Positions 22,082 through 35,462 of a stretch of DNA of 64,000 bases are shown here, piece after piece. The translations under genes and the position numbers were made by a program. The notes beneath the pieces are model-generated. The model was not told the origin of the DNA and ran no database searches. It saw only the letters and a program-made list of their open reading frames with translations. How positions within the stretch are numbered: position 1 is the first letter of the stretch; every line of letters starts with the position of its first letter. Source of the DNA: Lineus longissimus (Eukaryota > Nemertea > Pilidiophora > Heteronemertea > Lineidae); NCBI RefSeq assembly GCF_910592395.1, contig NC_088310.1:1433501-1497500 (forward strand). The letters are read 5' to 3'.

Positions 22082-25000
22082 TCATTTTCTACTGGAGCAG
22101 CAATAAAACAACTTTCTCAAGAACACTTTGTATCCCGTTCTGAAGTTCTCATTCAATGCAGCGTACAGGACACTGTTAAGGCTGCTGTTAGTGTGAGCTA
22201 GTTTAATGAAGATGACATAGAGAACTTTTGGTGCGGCGTCTTGGAAATCAAGGAGACAGATGAGAGCATACGGGCTCCAACAGATCAGAAATACAACAAA
22301 AACAATGAAAAGTGTTTTTGCCAATCGGATATCGCTTCCTCGGACACGATTCTTACGGATGCTCTTGCCCATCGGATCACACGAGGTGCCATCTTTTACT
22401 ATTGTGACGTAGCTTGTGCTGTCCTCCTCAATCTCGACGCTGTCAACCTCCACACGGTGAGCAGTAGACGATACAGCTGCAACGGTTGACTTCTTAGAAC
22501 CTGCCTCGGGCTGTTTGTTATACCCTCCGACCCGGCGTCTACTTCTGTGCACAAACAAGTAAATGTTGACATTGCATGCCAGGACGGTGAAAAGGGGCAA
22601 TGTCACAAACATCGAGATGAAAAAGACTGTGTAGGAGAAGCTTGCTAGTCTGTCATAAGAACACGCCATGGTCTTCATATCATACGTATGTCCACCCCAG
22701 TAAAGATAGTTCGGGATGTCCAAAGACCAGGCGCAACACCACAACGCTATCGCGTACAGGACAGTGCGCTTCCAAGTGAATATCTTCATGTAATGTTCGT
22801 TCTTGCAAATCAAGATGTATCGGTTCAAGCTGATTGCGGCGATGCTGTAGAGGGAACAGACGCAGCTCGCGAGGCAGAGACTCCCGATGGCCTTGCACAG
22901 GGCTGGTCTGTCGTTGAAGTACTTGGGCCCAAGGACAACTCCAGCGATGCTCATCGGGTCCACCAAACTCGTGACTGTGAGGTCGGCGATCGCGAGGTTC
23001 AGGATGAAGACGTTGCCTGGAATGAGAAGGTCAAGGTCAATCCTTTGGTGACGAGGACTTAAGGCCGTCACTCACCACAAGTGACAGACTATTCATAGAT
23101 ATTTCGTTGGTCACGCTTCTGTGGAACACAGTGGAAGCAGACTTCGATAATGTGGGGTTCAGGTGGTCACTCAACCGCCATCATGGTAATAATACTGACC
23201 TGATTCCATTCTGTTCAACTGAAGCCGAACCAAGCGGAAGGACTTACAATTCGAAGTCTGTCGCGTGAACCACCACTGATAGTGGTTTTAATGGTACTCT
23301 TTCAAAACGCCTTATCATTTGCGCCATTTCCATAAAATCACCCAAACCTAAACCTTAATGGCTTAATAAGAACCGATCAGATGGATCAACCTCCTAAGAT
23401 TACTCTACTCACGTTTCATCGATTATGTATTTCAAAACTTAATCGCGACATCATCAACGAGTGTGTTCAAGTATAGATCGTTAAAACCGATTTTAAGTCG
23501 CTCATTCAGATCAGCTTAATCACCTGCCAATATTGCTTTTTATCGACTTTTGTCACTTTTAAGGTGATCCATACATGTGTAAATGATTTACAGTTTAAAA
23601 TATTGAATGGCAGCTCGACAACAAATCAATTACATGATCATGTAACTGATGTTTTCTATTGTTTCAGTTTCTCGGTTGAACTGCAGCGGATTAGGGGAGG
23701 AAATCATAAAGGGATAGCAGCACTGGGTCATTGTTAAGAAGTTGCCAGGATTTCTCTCAACCATACCCGAATTGACAAACCGACAGCATTCACGGACTTG
23801 GAAACAGAAGAAGGACAACATCATTATTTCATGTAAAAGTAATAAACGTCAAAGAAATTATCAATGGGGATGTCAATACATGTTCATTCTAGATACAATA
23901 AGAAGCAAACGAAGTGTTAAGTTGAAATCGGGGACAATGAGACGAAGGCAATTAGCGTCATGAGAGGCCCCTGGTGTCATACTAATGCATGATCATGGTA
24001 TTCATCTGTCATCTATAGAAAGGGAGCTTCAAGTGCTCGCTGGTCAATTCAACGCCAAGACACGTCACAAATAATCACCTTCATCGACACTCTTCAAAAA
24101 GTTTTTGAGTTTCTCTAGCAACACAAACATATGCAGCACTGGTGATATTTCAAAGAATGACAAACCCCGAAAGCTCTTTGAGTTCTTGAAAAACTTCAAC
24201 GGGTTTTTCATTCCCTGAAAAACCTCTACGGTGTGCCTATGGTGATGGCCGAAAAACGCTAAAATGTTTTCCAAAAGCTCAAAAACTTTTATCTCTAACA
24301 CCCTTTATCTCATCCCTGTATTCATGTCGGAGCCGAGGTCACGACAACATCCTTTATGAAGACCTGAACAAGCTTTTATAAAGGCAAAGCTAGCTATTCT
24401 TCCAAGTTAATGGTTTAGGATTCGTGCTCGCAATGAGTTGAAGTCAATGACAACGGCATTGGGTAGAAGACATGTTTCAAGTCATAGGCGGACAGCAATC
24501 TTGATGAGATTGGCATTTCATAATCAAAAACGCCAAAGGCATACCATTTAGACTGTGACAGTCCCTTTAGATCTCAAATTCATTGTTCCTTTGGTTTCTG
24601 GCCTTGGAAGATTCATGACAACGATATTAAATGTCCACTGCCTCTGGTACTTGTACACAGGCAGAAGGAAACCAAACATCATTATCATCAATCCTTTTGC
24701 GTTCTCATATTACTGTCATTATCGTTCCCGAGCAAACACCGTGGACGTTAGGTGGACAGAATTGACAGAACAAACATTAATTGGTTCCATAATACTCTTG
24801 TTATTCTTGCTAATGTTTCACTGCATTATCGTTGATGATAGTTATTTCAGCCTGTTTGTGTATAATGTTGTCCTACTCTGTGTCATAAGCTTCTTGTCAC
24901 TGAGCACGGCTCCTATCAACATGGCATTGCCGATGTTACCCATCATCATCTTACCTTGCGTGGTCATGAGTCTCTTGTCACTGAGCACGTCTTCATCATC

Positions 25001-25358
25001 TTACCTTGTGTCATAAGCTTCTTGTCACTGAGCACGGCTCCTATCACCATGACATTGCCAATGTTACCAATCATCATCTTACCTTGTGTGGTCATGAGTC
25101 TCTTGTCACTGAGCACGTCTCCATCATCTTACCTTGTGTCATAAGCTTCTTGTCACTGAGCACGGCTCCTATCACCATGACATTGCCGATGTTACCAATC
25201 ATCATGAAGATCGAAATGAAGGTCAGGTAGATGAAAGTCAGCTCTGGATGGATGAGGAAGAAGTTCGGGTATTCCTCTGCCCCCTGCAACCCATCGTTGT
25301 TCCTGGTCGTGGCCGCGTCGTCAGCAGAAGTCGAGTAGTTCGATGTGGTGTTCTCCAT
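22082..25358 (-). CDS. Class A (rhodopsin-like) GPCR, melatonin-receptor / Tre1-moody-like
   Basis: Two exons, 25133-25358 and 22082-23016, join in phase 1 to give 386 residues with seven membrane segments. Exon 1 has an N-glycosylation-type N-terminus (NTTSNYS) and TM1 with GNIGNVMVIGAVL. Exon 2 starts exactly at NVFILNLAIADL (TM2). It has Cys before TM3 (LCKAIGS), SLNRYILIC (NRY in place of DRY), a long loop 3 with acidic and Ser residues, FLICWSPYALIC in TM6, and NSVLYAALN in place of NPxxY in TM7. NRY and the modified TM7 motif fit receptors annotated as melatonin-like or the insect Tre1/moody group. The ligand is not predictable. The split after TM1 is a known intron position in that group, from memory. 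The tail is short and Cys-rich (FYCCSSRK), possibly palmitoylated. Confidence 0.85.
24886..25203 (-). repeat. Tandem duplication of the GPCR exon 1 / intron 1 junction
   Basis: Just inside intron 1, pieces of the end of exon 1 (the TM1 end, GTGCTCAGTGACAAGA, then ACACAAG|GTAAGATGATG) recur with a composite period of 128 bp. Donor-like GT sites fall at about 25132 (used), 25082, 25004 and 24954. Reading past the first donor meets a stop within about 16 codons, so only the first gives a full receptor. Confidence 0.8.
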
Positions 25359-28300
25359 TTCTCTTCAGTTAGTGTTCATATTGAAGGCGATACTTAAAGA
25401 GAAAAATATTAAACAGAATTATCTTCAGATATATTGGGACCAGGTACATGTAGTACTCGAGCGAGAGGAAAACCACTGTTCTCGATACTCAAATAGTTTC
25501 GAGTACTGCAGATGGCGGGCCAAGTAATCATGCTGGTCGCGTCACAGCTGGAAAGAAGTACACAGAAACTAAGATTAATTCGTATAAAATGTCAGTTGAT
25601 GCGGATCCTAATCCTACCAAGCACGTTTTGTCGCCAGGAAACCAATCAGATTTCTAAAACAAACATTTTAATCTGTGCTTACATGTATAGCTCCAGGGCG
25701 GTGGCGTTGTGGAAGAGTGTACGACTTGGGAAAGGTAGTGTACATATACTTTTCAGTGGTTTATAGTCGAGTCTTTCAAATAAAATTTGTTTGAAAGATT
25801 CTGGCCATGGTTCCACTGAGACACTGTAATGTAATTAGTCATTATAGCTTACACGTTGCAAAAAAAGGGGAAAGGCAGGCAACTCCAGTCAACGCGAACC
25901 ATGGTTGTTCGTCCTGAACCTCATGGTCTTATGCTCCCTAATTCTTGATAACATCTTAGACTAACTATACGGCCAGCAAGATAAGATACAAAAGCCTCGT
26001 TGGTCAAGATGGGTTATGTTAGGTGTTACTAATTCTTCAAGGTATACATTGATTAACTTACCATAACAACGCCCCTGATACAGTTTCACCGCCGTCTGAC
26101 CTTTGATATGAAGCATCGCATAGATTGATGGGAGTAGCATACTTCTGGTGATTGCTCCACCGACTTCCGGCGATCAGCGAATTGGCTATTAGATGAATTT
26201 GTATCGGGTGTCCCAAAAACTGTACACGGTATATACTGCAGTTTTGAGGCAATGATTCTCGTTCATATTGTTTAAACTTTCCTTGCGGTCTCCACCGGTG
26301 TAAAGTAGAAAATATCCCCCTTGATTAAAGTGTCTGGCCTTGTTATTTTCTGACGGATTATGTTATATGGTAATATGATTGTCAATGACCCAGAGATTAA
26401 ATCGCATAACAGACTCAGTTTTGCCCTTGGACACTTCAAACTTCTACATCGGTCGTCGACGATCCCCTCATTCTGGTTGTGACTTTCTTGTCCTCAAAAG
26501 ACCGATTTTGGATGCACAGAAGGATGATGCTGTTATATGATGAGCAGTGACTGGTAGTGTTGGGATCTAAGCCTAATATTTAAGAAACAGTGAGAGAAGA
26601 TATATTTTCACAGCCCACAAAAATAGACTTCATCTGTGGAATATTTGCATGGCGAGAAAATCCCCTAATCAAATTTTGTAATAATGCTATAAAGTGTGAA
26701 GCAAAATAAATTCCTACCTCGCAATATGATAAGTCACAGCCTCGAACAGAAGTCGACCCTCTCATATACTCCCCATGATGATTGCGATGCGGTTACTGAC
26801 GAGTGGAGGCAAAGACCGCGCAATAGCATCAGAGTCAACCTCGCTAACAGCTGCAGAGTGCGGAAGTCATTCCTGGTTAGTAGATGCATGGCTTCTGGAA
26901 GACTGAGAAGTTGTGGGCCTCCCGATATGTTGCCTACGTTCAGTCAAAGGATTCATGTGAATAATTTGACCAAAGCAAAACGGGGAAGATGTTCTATACC
27001 GGGTACGGTCATCTAATTGTTTGAAGAAGACGTTATTTGATATTGGTCAGTTGGGACGCATCATGATCAAACGCTACAGCTATGATAATGAGTGGAGCAC
27101 AGTTCATATTCATTAGTACACATATCTTTGATTCTCAGTGCAGGGACGGGTGATTAGGGTGCCATAGCTAATTCGTCACATCCACAGTATCGGATTTTTG
27201 ATGCAACGAACGATTACAGATAAAGTACCTAATGAAAGGTATCGAAATTTTAATTAGGAAAAGTCCTTCAGAGCGGAAACGATATGGCGCATATGCCATC
27301 TTTTAGAACACCGCGACAGAAGTTACCTGCATGGTTTGACACCGAAAATGGCGCACACCAGGGAAGAGCTGTCAACATTGGTAAAATTATCTGAAATTAC
27401 CGTTGTTCTTGTCTCTGTGACGAGGGATGTCATCAGATGCCAACTATCAATAATGAATATTCATAATGAATGTGACCTACACGCCACAGTGAGGAGTATT
27501 TGGCACCGGAATTTAATTACTTTTCGAGAGAAGGCTTTCGGAAAGAGAAATGAAAGTGAATTCGCGATGAAGTGGACCATGATTTTTGTAATTAATGAAC
27601 TTCAATATTATAGACGAATCATACTTCCATTCTTTTGACATCTTTTCGGTGATTCATCTGTTACGATAATTATACTTTTTGGTTTTGCTTGATGTTGCCG
27701 CGGTGAAAGTCATAAAAAGCACCACCGTTGTTCAGATAAAAAAACCTTGAAGTACATTTATCACACATAACGTACAACGAAAATTTCACGGTTTGATAGG
27801 CTTGGAAAGATCTATTTAGCTGTGGGAGCGTTCCTCGTCGATGAGATCACGGATTTATACCAGTATCATTGGATTAGTAGCGACCTCAGGCAGCGGACAA
27901 CGAGGTGTTAGTCTCGAACTCAGTCTCCATTAATCGCGTGACCCATACGAAAAAAACGGCTTTTGACTATTCATAATTGTTATGGGGTAATATGATAATT
28001 GTCACGGGGTAATACCCGGTATCGCCGACGACAGGTACCAGGAAGAAACACTGCAGACACTCCGGACGCAGTGGACCGGCCTTGTTCCTCACCATAAGGA
28101 GACCTCACCAATTAGGATGACGCAATGGACTACCGAGGGAGTCTACCCGAGAAGTCTACTACCAATGAAGCTATCAACCATCTTCCATCACCACTTTTTT
28201 AAGTCAATCAAGTTATCACCGTTAATTTTCCATTACCAACTTTACTCGGGTTAGTAACCTAAACATGCTAGAAGAGTATCACAGAGATAAATATAGGAGC

Positions 28301-29233
28301 ACCGGTGTCTTCGGAACGCAAACACCGATGTTCGGTGTTACAGCACGGTCGACTCGATAGAATGACTTATTTAGACTCCCGGGTCAATCCATTTCAATCC
28401 TGATCACTATTATACTGTCGTCTGCTAGGGTGAGGGACGAGGCCGGTCCACTGCGTCCGGAGGGTAGACGCAACAGAAGAGCGGCACATAAACTGGACTA
28501 ATGGAACACATTTTTGCAGTTATAGAACTAGATTTATAACCAGAGACAGTTGTCCAAGCGCTAAGTTCGTGGTAGACTTCCTGGTTGATCCTTGCATTCA
28601 TGGTTGGTTGTTATTTTGTCTTCATATGCGATGATCTTTACGTTGGCAATATTCCCAGTGCGCGGGATGACGACATCGGGAAATCCGTTTCGATCTGACG
28701 GACTGGGAAAACCCAGTGGTTAATCAATTTATGAACTCAATCAATGGAGGGGTTCATAGCAGATTGATCGTGACCACGACATTGATAACAGGAGACAACT
28801 CTGCTGTTTTGATTTTGTGAGTAAAATCTGATTTATTATCGAATTCCTGATATACCCATATACACTTTGTTCTGGTCAATGCTTTCACAACCAGAATGGC
28901 GACACCAGCTATATAAATGTAGGCCTATGCTTAATACTCAAATATCACATGCCAATAATGATAATAATGATAATGGATCATGCTATGTGAAAAACCGGAT
29001 GTTATACGAACGACATTTTACAGCAGGCAAGCAGACTTCGAACTATTTCATACATGAGGAGAGGAAACCGATTAACTCTGATGGTTCAGAATTCCAGGAG
29101 GCTATTATTGCACAAAACGATGTTTTTACTGAAAGTCTGCCTGCAATTTTAACTGCTGGTGATCAATGTCAGTCAGTATAGCATATAAAGCCCAGTGGTT
29201 ATACAATTTTGAGGTGATAATGTGATCATTTCA
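25359..29233. other. Spacer of about 3.9 kb, no gene supported
   Basis: Open frames at 26696-27016, 27336-27638 and 28867-29181 show no family resemblance or splice-site support. A fold-back element lies at about 28065-28475. A degenerate TGGTTGTGACTTT word is at about 26474. The last part probably holds the promoter and a 5' UTR exon of the NB-ARC gene. Confidence 0.5.
28065..28475. mobile_element. Fold-back element with CTCCGGACGCAGTGGACCGG ends
   Basis: CTCCGGACGCAGTGGACCGG at about 28070 is repeated in reverse complement at about 28440-28463 (CCGGTCCACTGCGTCCGGAG). The AC-rich neighbouring bases also pair in part. The interior has no coding sequence. A related single copy is at 14150-14345. 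Confidence 0.6.
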
Positions 29234-29278
29234 GGTTCTGAATTCTGTATTAAGGTGTTTTGAGGACCACTCCTCACC

Positions 29279-32200
29279 ATGGTGCTGATATTTGACGGGC
29301 AACATTGCGAGTGCGGCTTCGTGGGTCGCACGAAACAGCTACAAACAGCAGACAGGGCGTGGGAAAACGGGAAGCAACTCTTTGGTATCTACGGATTCAA
29401 AAGTGTTGGAAAGACACGATTTGCAAAGGAGATCATCCTGAGGCATTGGGACAGTGGAATAAACTTGTGTCAGTTGGACGCCAAGGGTATCAAGTCCTTG
29501 AATGAGTTTATTATTCACGTCACTACTGGTGTGAGCCTTGTTGAGCCTACGACTACCGCTAGTTGGATTCATGTGGTTTGCCAGTGTCTAAAGAATCGGA
29601 CTGGAGACAAGGGCGTCTTGGTTGTCTTCATTGAGAATGCTGAAGACGTTGATACCCTCCCAGAGGTAAAGTCTGCATTCCTCAAGCTTTGCCAGGAACT
29701 TGTCAAAGCGTCAACGCGTATCAAAGTCATATTCACCTCTTCGACACGATTCCGTTTCGGCGAGGTGAACAAGGTGTCTCAATCGATCGATGTGCCTGAG
29801 CTGCAACCTGAGGAATCCAAGACACTGTTGAGGGAGGTCGTGGATACCGAGGTCGATTTGGGAGAATACGAGGACAAGATTGTTGAGCTTTGCTGCGGCC
29901 TTCCATTGGCTATTCAGATCGCAGGTATGTTATCTTTAGTTAGACCTTTATGTTTTATTCATTCATGGAAGGAGGCATAAACGTTCGTCTCTGATGTGTT
30001 CGATGCCTTGATGTCCAACCAATGCCTTAATGTCCTCCAGCTCTTCATTTCAGGTTCTGAGTTGACGGAGGATGGACAGCAGCTAACCCCCAAAGACCTT
30101 GTCACTTTGTTGACGATGTCCAAGTTGGACCCGCTGAGCAGGGAGCATTATGCACAAGAGGAGCAGATGCGTAAGTCAGAAACATATTGAAGACTAGTGA
30201 TAAATCAGGTTTTTCTGTCTTGGAAAACCCCACATATTGGCTATTTTCCACTTTACAGATAACCACAGCTAGACTGGTGCACTTTCTTTTGATTATTCGT
30301 TGTTGTGACACTATGGCAGTCAGATTTTCATTTAAAGATTGAACTCAGAGAGCATTGCATCACTTTATTTAACGACAAGTAGAAAGAGGGAATTGTTAAG
30401 CTTTCTAGCATATTGATAGAGTGTTTGTGACTAACTTTATACAGGTTGTGACTCTGTCCTCGGAGACAGTACGAAAGCAAAGCAAACTTGTTCTTTCCCC
30501 CACGAGCTGATACATGAATTTGCACGTACTTTGTTCATTGAAAAGTCGATCATCATTTGTCTTGTTTCTTCAGGTCACGTTATAGGAGGTTCCATTGACA
30601 GACTTAGTGACATCTTCCAGCAGTACTATAGATCTGTCAGCTACATCCCTGGATCATTCACACAGGAGGCTGCCACAAATATCCTAGGTTGGTTCATCAA
30701 ATATATCAGTGTTGTACAGTTTTAAGTTAACATCCCTCCCTTGCACATCCACTCAGTTTACTCCAGCCAGAAAAAAGGACCTGTGTTGTCTTGATGGCTG
30801 CTGTCAGCTTAACTGGCAATGAGACATTTTCGTCATCGTCTAGTGCTTTAAAAACTAGAAACCAGTGGTGATTCATGGAGCTTAAAATAATGCGATGGGA
30901 GAAGACTTGGCAAAACTCAAAAAGTTTTCGTGTTGCAGGATTTGATAACACAGCTGTTGGCATCGACAAGGCCATGATACCTCTCCACCGGCGCCATCTT
31001 GTGTCTTTTGATTCAAGCACCAGACGCTACGACATTAACCCGATGCAGAGGGAGTACTTAATGGACAATATCACAATCAGGGACATTCTAGGTGAGACTT
31101 CGCAACATCAACATGATTTTGATGACTTTATGAGTAGCTTCAGTCAATATTCCGTTTGAAATTCTCCAGACTAGGAATTAATCAGAATAGGTAAAAGTAG
31201 AGACATTGTCACAACCAGCTCTCAAGACATATCAGGACGACAAGAACTGTCACAACTAAGACGAATAGGACATGTCGTACATGTAGTACCATGCATGTGT
31301 GATAATGTCACAACCGTCCCATAGATAAGACACAGCACAGAAGACAAGTTACAACCGAATAGTCACAACCATAGCACACAAGGCATGTCACAACCATGTT
31401 GCCAGTGAGACATGTCACAATACAATATTCTGGTTGATTTGAATTGGAAAACATCATCATCAGTTCTGGCTTTGTGGCCCAGTCTTGGGCCTTTTCCACA
31501 AATGAAATGGCGGACATCAGATGTAGATAGTTGGTCCCATGTTTGCGAAGTCATGACTAGATTGAAATTGCCTGTAAGTCTTTCCAAAAGGTTTTATATA
31601 TTTGTCATTTTATACACTCAGGTGTCCGAACAAGGTATGCCAAGTTCTTCAGTGACTGCCTAATACGACTGCAGAAAGTGGTTGATTCTAAGGACTCGGG
31701 CAAGGCACTTATACCCCTCAACCTGGAACTGAAGAACTTCAGGAAACTTCTTGAGGACGCTGCACTCTGTGGAAAGGATGGAACTTATGATGTGTTTGTT
31801 AGGGCTGCAATGGAGGCGACTTTCTTGATATTGTACTATATGCCAGGTATGTGGAACACACTGACCTCTCCAAGTTGAAGGCACACGTCTTTCTCTTCTT
31901 AATTAAGGCTGCTGAGCTACCAGTGCCGGCAAGCTTCAACACATCCTCCAAAGAGAAACTGTAGAGCATCTAGTGGCCAAATTTCTTTGAGCTCACACGG
32001 CGTGTTACCTCCCATTAAAGACAAGGTTGTGACAAGATGATGGTACTGATGTATTTATGTCTGTCTGTAAGGAGAGATTCCTGAGTTCTTTGTCTCCTTT
32101 CAGATCAAAGTGTCTCCTTCTACGAGGTCATGTTGGACACGTGCAGGGAGCATGGCTCTAAGTACGAGACTGGTGTCCTGATGTCCATATTTGGAGAGAT

Positions 32201-35200
32201 CTTGTCTGAGCAACAGGTATTGATTCCTCATGATTTGTGCTAAGCGAGTGTTCATGTTGTAGGGGCAATGTCACAACCTCGAGGGCACCCGAGACAGTGT
32301 CACAATCATGGATGGTCGAGGTGGTTATCGGAGAAACACCGCTGGGATGGCGATACCGAAAGCTATGGCACAATAGACTATTGTCCGAAGAACGTGGAGG
32401 ATCGAAGACAATAGCACAATCATCCCAGATTATGTTTTTGTTCAGATATCTAACTCTTGCATTGTTTTCCAGGGGGACTATCTGAAAGGCTTGGAGTGGT
32501 ATCGCCTCGCTAAAACCAAGCTCCGTCCTCATGGAAACAGTAGACGTCTTGCAGAGATCTATCAACACATTGGATGGTATTACTATGTCCATGGACCAGG
32601 CAGCAAAGCAGTCAAGTAAGAAGAAATATTTTGTCAGCAGTTTGGTTGATAGTACTTCTCTTCGTGGTTTTTGCTCCCATTTGATATAGATTCTTCTGTT
32701 CCTCATTTTTCTAGGAACCATCTCAAGTCCTACATGATGTTACTTGCCCTTGGCTTAGAAGACGATCTCCAGACAGCTAGGGTGATGAACTGTCTTGGAA
32801 TAGCTTATGTTGCTATGGGTAAGTAACTCGTCACAACAGAGACTGTTCTTGACATATACTGCGGCCACTTGGTCTCCAGGGCCATATTGCTTCATAGAAA
32901 TGCGTCTTCCTGATTTTGGTTGTTCCAGTTCAATAACAGAGCTATTAGAACACTATGTATTGCTGTCCGCTCAAAATCATTTTCATTCCTTCAGGGAATG
33001 CCAAGGAGGCAGAGCAGTACCACACACGAGGTTTAGCCATCCGGTTGCACCACCTAGGGGAGAAGCATCTTACTATTGCCATGCATTACAATAACATCGG
33101 CCTCATGTACGATCTCAAGGAAGACTACGAGAAAGCCCTTTACTACTTTGAGAAAGGTTACCAGCTGAAGAAAGAACTCATTGGACCAAGCAAGACGGTG
33201 ATCATTTCTATGAGGAATTTGGGACTCCAGTACATAAGGAAGAAGGAGTATAAGAAGGCCTTGGAACTGGCTGAGGAGAACTTGGCAACATTTGAACAAG
33301 TCGCAAACAGGGATAAGAATACCAGAGTAAACATTCTTGAAATTCAGAGCATTGCGTATGTCGAGACTGGGGAGTATGCACTGGCTGAGCCGCTGTTGCG
33401 TGAGATGTATGAGGTGAAGAGGGTGGCGACTCCTGGCCATTCATACAACAGGATGATCCTGAAATACCTTGGGCGTGCACTTAGAGGGCAGGGAAAGTTT
33501 GTTGAGGCTGGAGAGGTTCTTCTTGAGGCCTATGGTATGGGTAGGGCTGAGGGCCCTGGTGGGTTTGGACCCCTCGAGTTTGAGGTTCTTCAAGAGTTAG
33601 GGAAGCTAGGCATTGATACTTGTGATAGGGTCAGTGCCAAGGGGTACTTTCAAAAAGCAGTGGATGAAAGACACAGGTGGGGAGATTACAACCTTAAACA
33701 GGACAAAGTCGCAGTGGCTCAGGATGCGTTTCAAGACATGATGGATTTGGTCAGAAAAGTTGAAGGAGGAAGGTCCGCAATTGCCCTGTCAGTACCCAAA
33801 CCTTGCTGTCAAGATGATGGTGTCTGCTGCATTAAGATGTTTGGGAGGCAACCAAAAGGCTTCGTAAATGAAACTCTCCCCAAGTCACTGAACACGTCAA
33901 CTGAAGGTTCTCCTGCACCTGGAGTCTGGATGACTGAGAATACCCTTCCAATCTATGTCCCACCAAAGACCTCTGGTCCAATCTTTGATGCGACAAAGAA
34001 ACACCAAAGAAACCCTTTTGGAGAAACAGAATCTGATAAGAGGGGCGTCATGCACCCTCAGGATCAAAGCAGAATGGGCACAGTTAGGACCTTTGGTCAG
34101 AACATTATTTCAAGCCCCCTCGACGTCCCTTCACTGGGTTCCCAAACGATTCCCTCAAACTCTCCTAGCAACAACCCCCAAGATCAAATTCAGAATCACT
34201 CCTCACTCATTCGACCAAACCTGCCTTCTGCTCAGGTTGTCTACTCTCCAAGAGCTCATACTGGTACACCTCTGCCAGAACCATCTGCTGCCTTCAACTA
34301 TGTTCAGTGTCCTATTCCTGGGAATGGTTTTCCCAGCTATCAAGCGTCCACACCACTTCCTACACAAACTAGCACTGACGAAAAGGCCCCTTTCCTATCG
34401 TCTGGTATGTTTGGTCAGAACCTTGCAAGTCCTGCAAGTCCCGAAGGACCAAATGCTCCAACTCCTCTACCCAAACAAACCAGTGCTGATGATGACAAAG
34501 CTTCTACAATGGATTCAGGTGTCTTCAGACAGAATCAAACTAATGGAGCAAGTTCTGGAATACACAATGCACAAACTCGTCTCCCGCAGCAATGCAGTGC
34601 GGAGGAAAAGGCCCCCACCTTAGAGTCTCTGTCTCTGTCCACCGAGGCCAGCATTGCAAAGGTTGATAGTGTGATTATCAGGCAACATTCAGAGGCGGTG
34701 GTGAGTTCTCCCGAGGAATGTTCTTTAGATGATGGGATGAGGCGTGTGCATGGTGTGTTTGGTCTTCCATCTGGTGGTGCACCAACACAACTTAATGCTG
34801 GGGTGAATCAGGATACAGTTCCAAAACAACTCCACAACTTGGGTGTTGGCGAAGAAAGTTCAGAAAGTGGTGGTCCAGGTCAGCAGTTTGTTGTAGGTTC
34901 GACTCATCAACCACATATTCACATTCCACAACCCCAGTATTCAATACCGCATGGCCAAGACCAGCATCGAGCAAATCAGGGTGGTCATCACCCTTTGATG
35001 TCCGAGGGACTGAGAAGCCGATCTCTTGAAGAAAGGGGCAGCATGTCACAGCAAATAAACCGGCCACGTTCCATGTCTGAAGGTCTCCGAACCCACCAAC
35101 AGCACACCCTTCGGCACCACCCCAGGGAAGAGGACGAGGAACATCCACGCTTGAGATTTGCAAAATCAGCATGTATGCAGCAGCAGCAGCAGTCCCTAGA

Positions 35201-35462
35201 GGAGGGTGGAGCCATGACCGATGTGGACTTCTTATATCGTCAAGGCTCCTTATCGGAGTCCCTCAGCAGTGATTGCTTTGAAGAGGGCGAGGGTCTTCTC
35301 TGTCATCCACCACGGACATCCTGGCACCCTCCATCAGGATTTCCAAGCCTGAGCACCCCAAGCCCAACTACACTGAGTCCAAACATAGGAGGAGTTGGCC
35401 AAGGACAGTACCCTGCACGCAATGAGCAGAATCGGTCTCACTGTGTCATCTACATGGAATAA
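29279..35462 (+). CDS. NB-ARC / TPR STAND protein with long disordered C-terminus
   Basis: Nine coding exons are 29279-29924, 30054-30170, 30574-30687, 30939-31091, 31622-31846, 32104-32216, 32473-32615, 32715-32818 and 32995-35462. All have GT-AG borders and phase, with 4083 nt for 1360 residues. The start ACCATGG is an ideal Kozak site, follows an in-frame TGA, and lies 45 bp after an acceptor, so a 5' UTR exon precedes it. An NB-ARC ATPase domain spans about 10-215: P-loop GFKSVGKT (39-46), Walker B VLVVFIEN (113-120), FTSSTRFRF, and GLPLAIQIA (207-215). A winged-helix-like segment follows (DPLSREHY to QREYLMDN). TPR helices then run from about 480 to 780 (KGLEWYRLAKTKL; GNAKEAEQYHTRG; NNIGLMYDLKEDYEKALYYF). 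The last 500 residues are rich in Pro, Ser and Gln and look disordered. This is the architecture of an oligomerising STAND switch, possibly innate-immune. No N-terminal effector domain is seen. Confidence 0.85.
31200..31435. repeat. Cluster of GTCACAACC words in intron 4 of the NB-ARC gene
   Basis: GTCACAA occurs about six times, plus a GTTACAACC variant, within about 215 bp. Similar words recur in later introns of the same gene (about 32026 inverted, 32268, 32303). The spacing is irregular. The origin is unknown. Confidence 0.55.

Noticed and set aside
26696-27638. Two frames of about 100 codons in the GPCR/NB-ARC spacer
   Set aside because: No homology pattern, no paired splice sites, typical of chance frames in this composition.
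28867-29181. A 104-codon frame just upstream of the NB-ARC gene as an extra N-terminal domain
   Set aside because: It has its own stop before the NB-ARC start, the NB-ARC ATG has an ideal Kozak context after an in-frame stop, and the frame shows no domain pattern.
31200-31435. CRISPR-like array of GTCACAACC words
   Set aside because: The word is too short, spacing is irregular, and the context is a eukaryotic intron.
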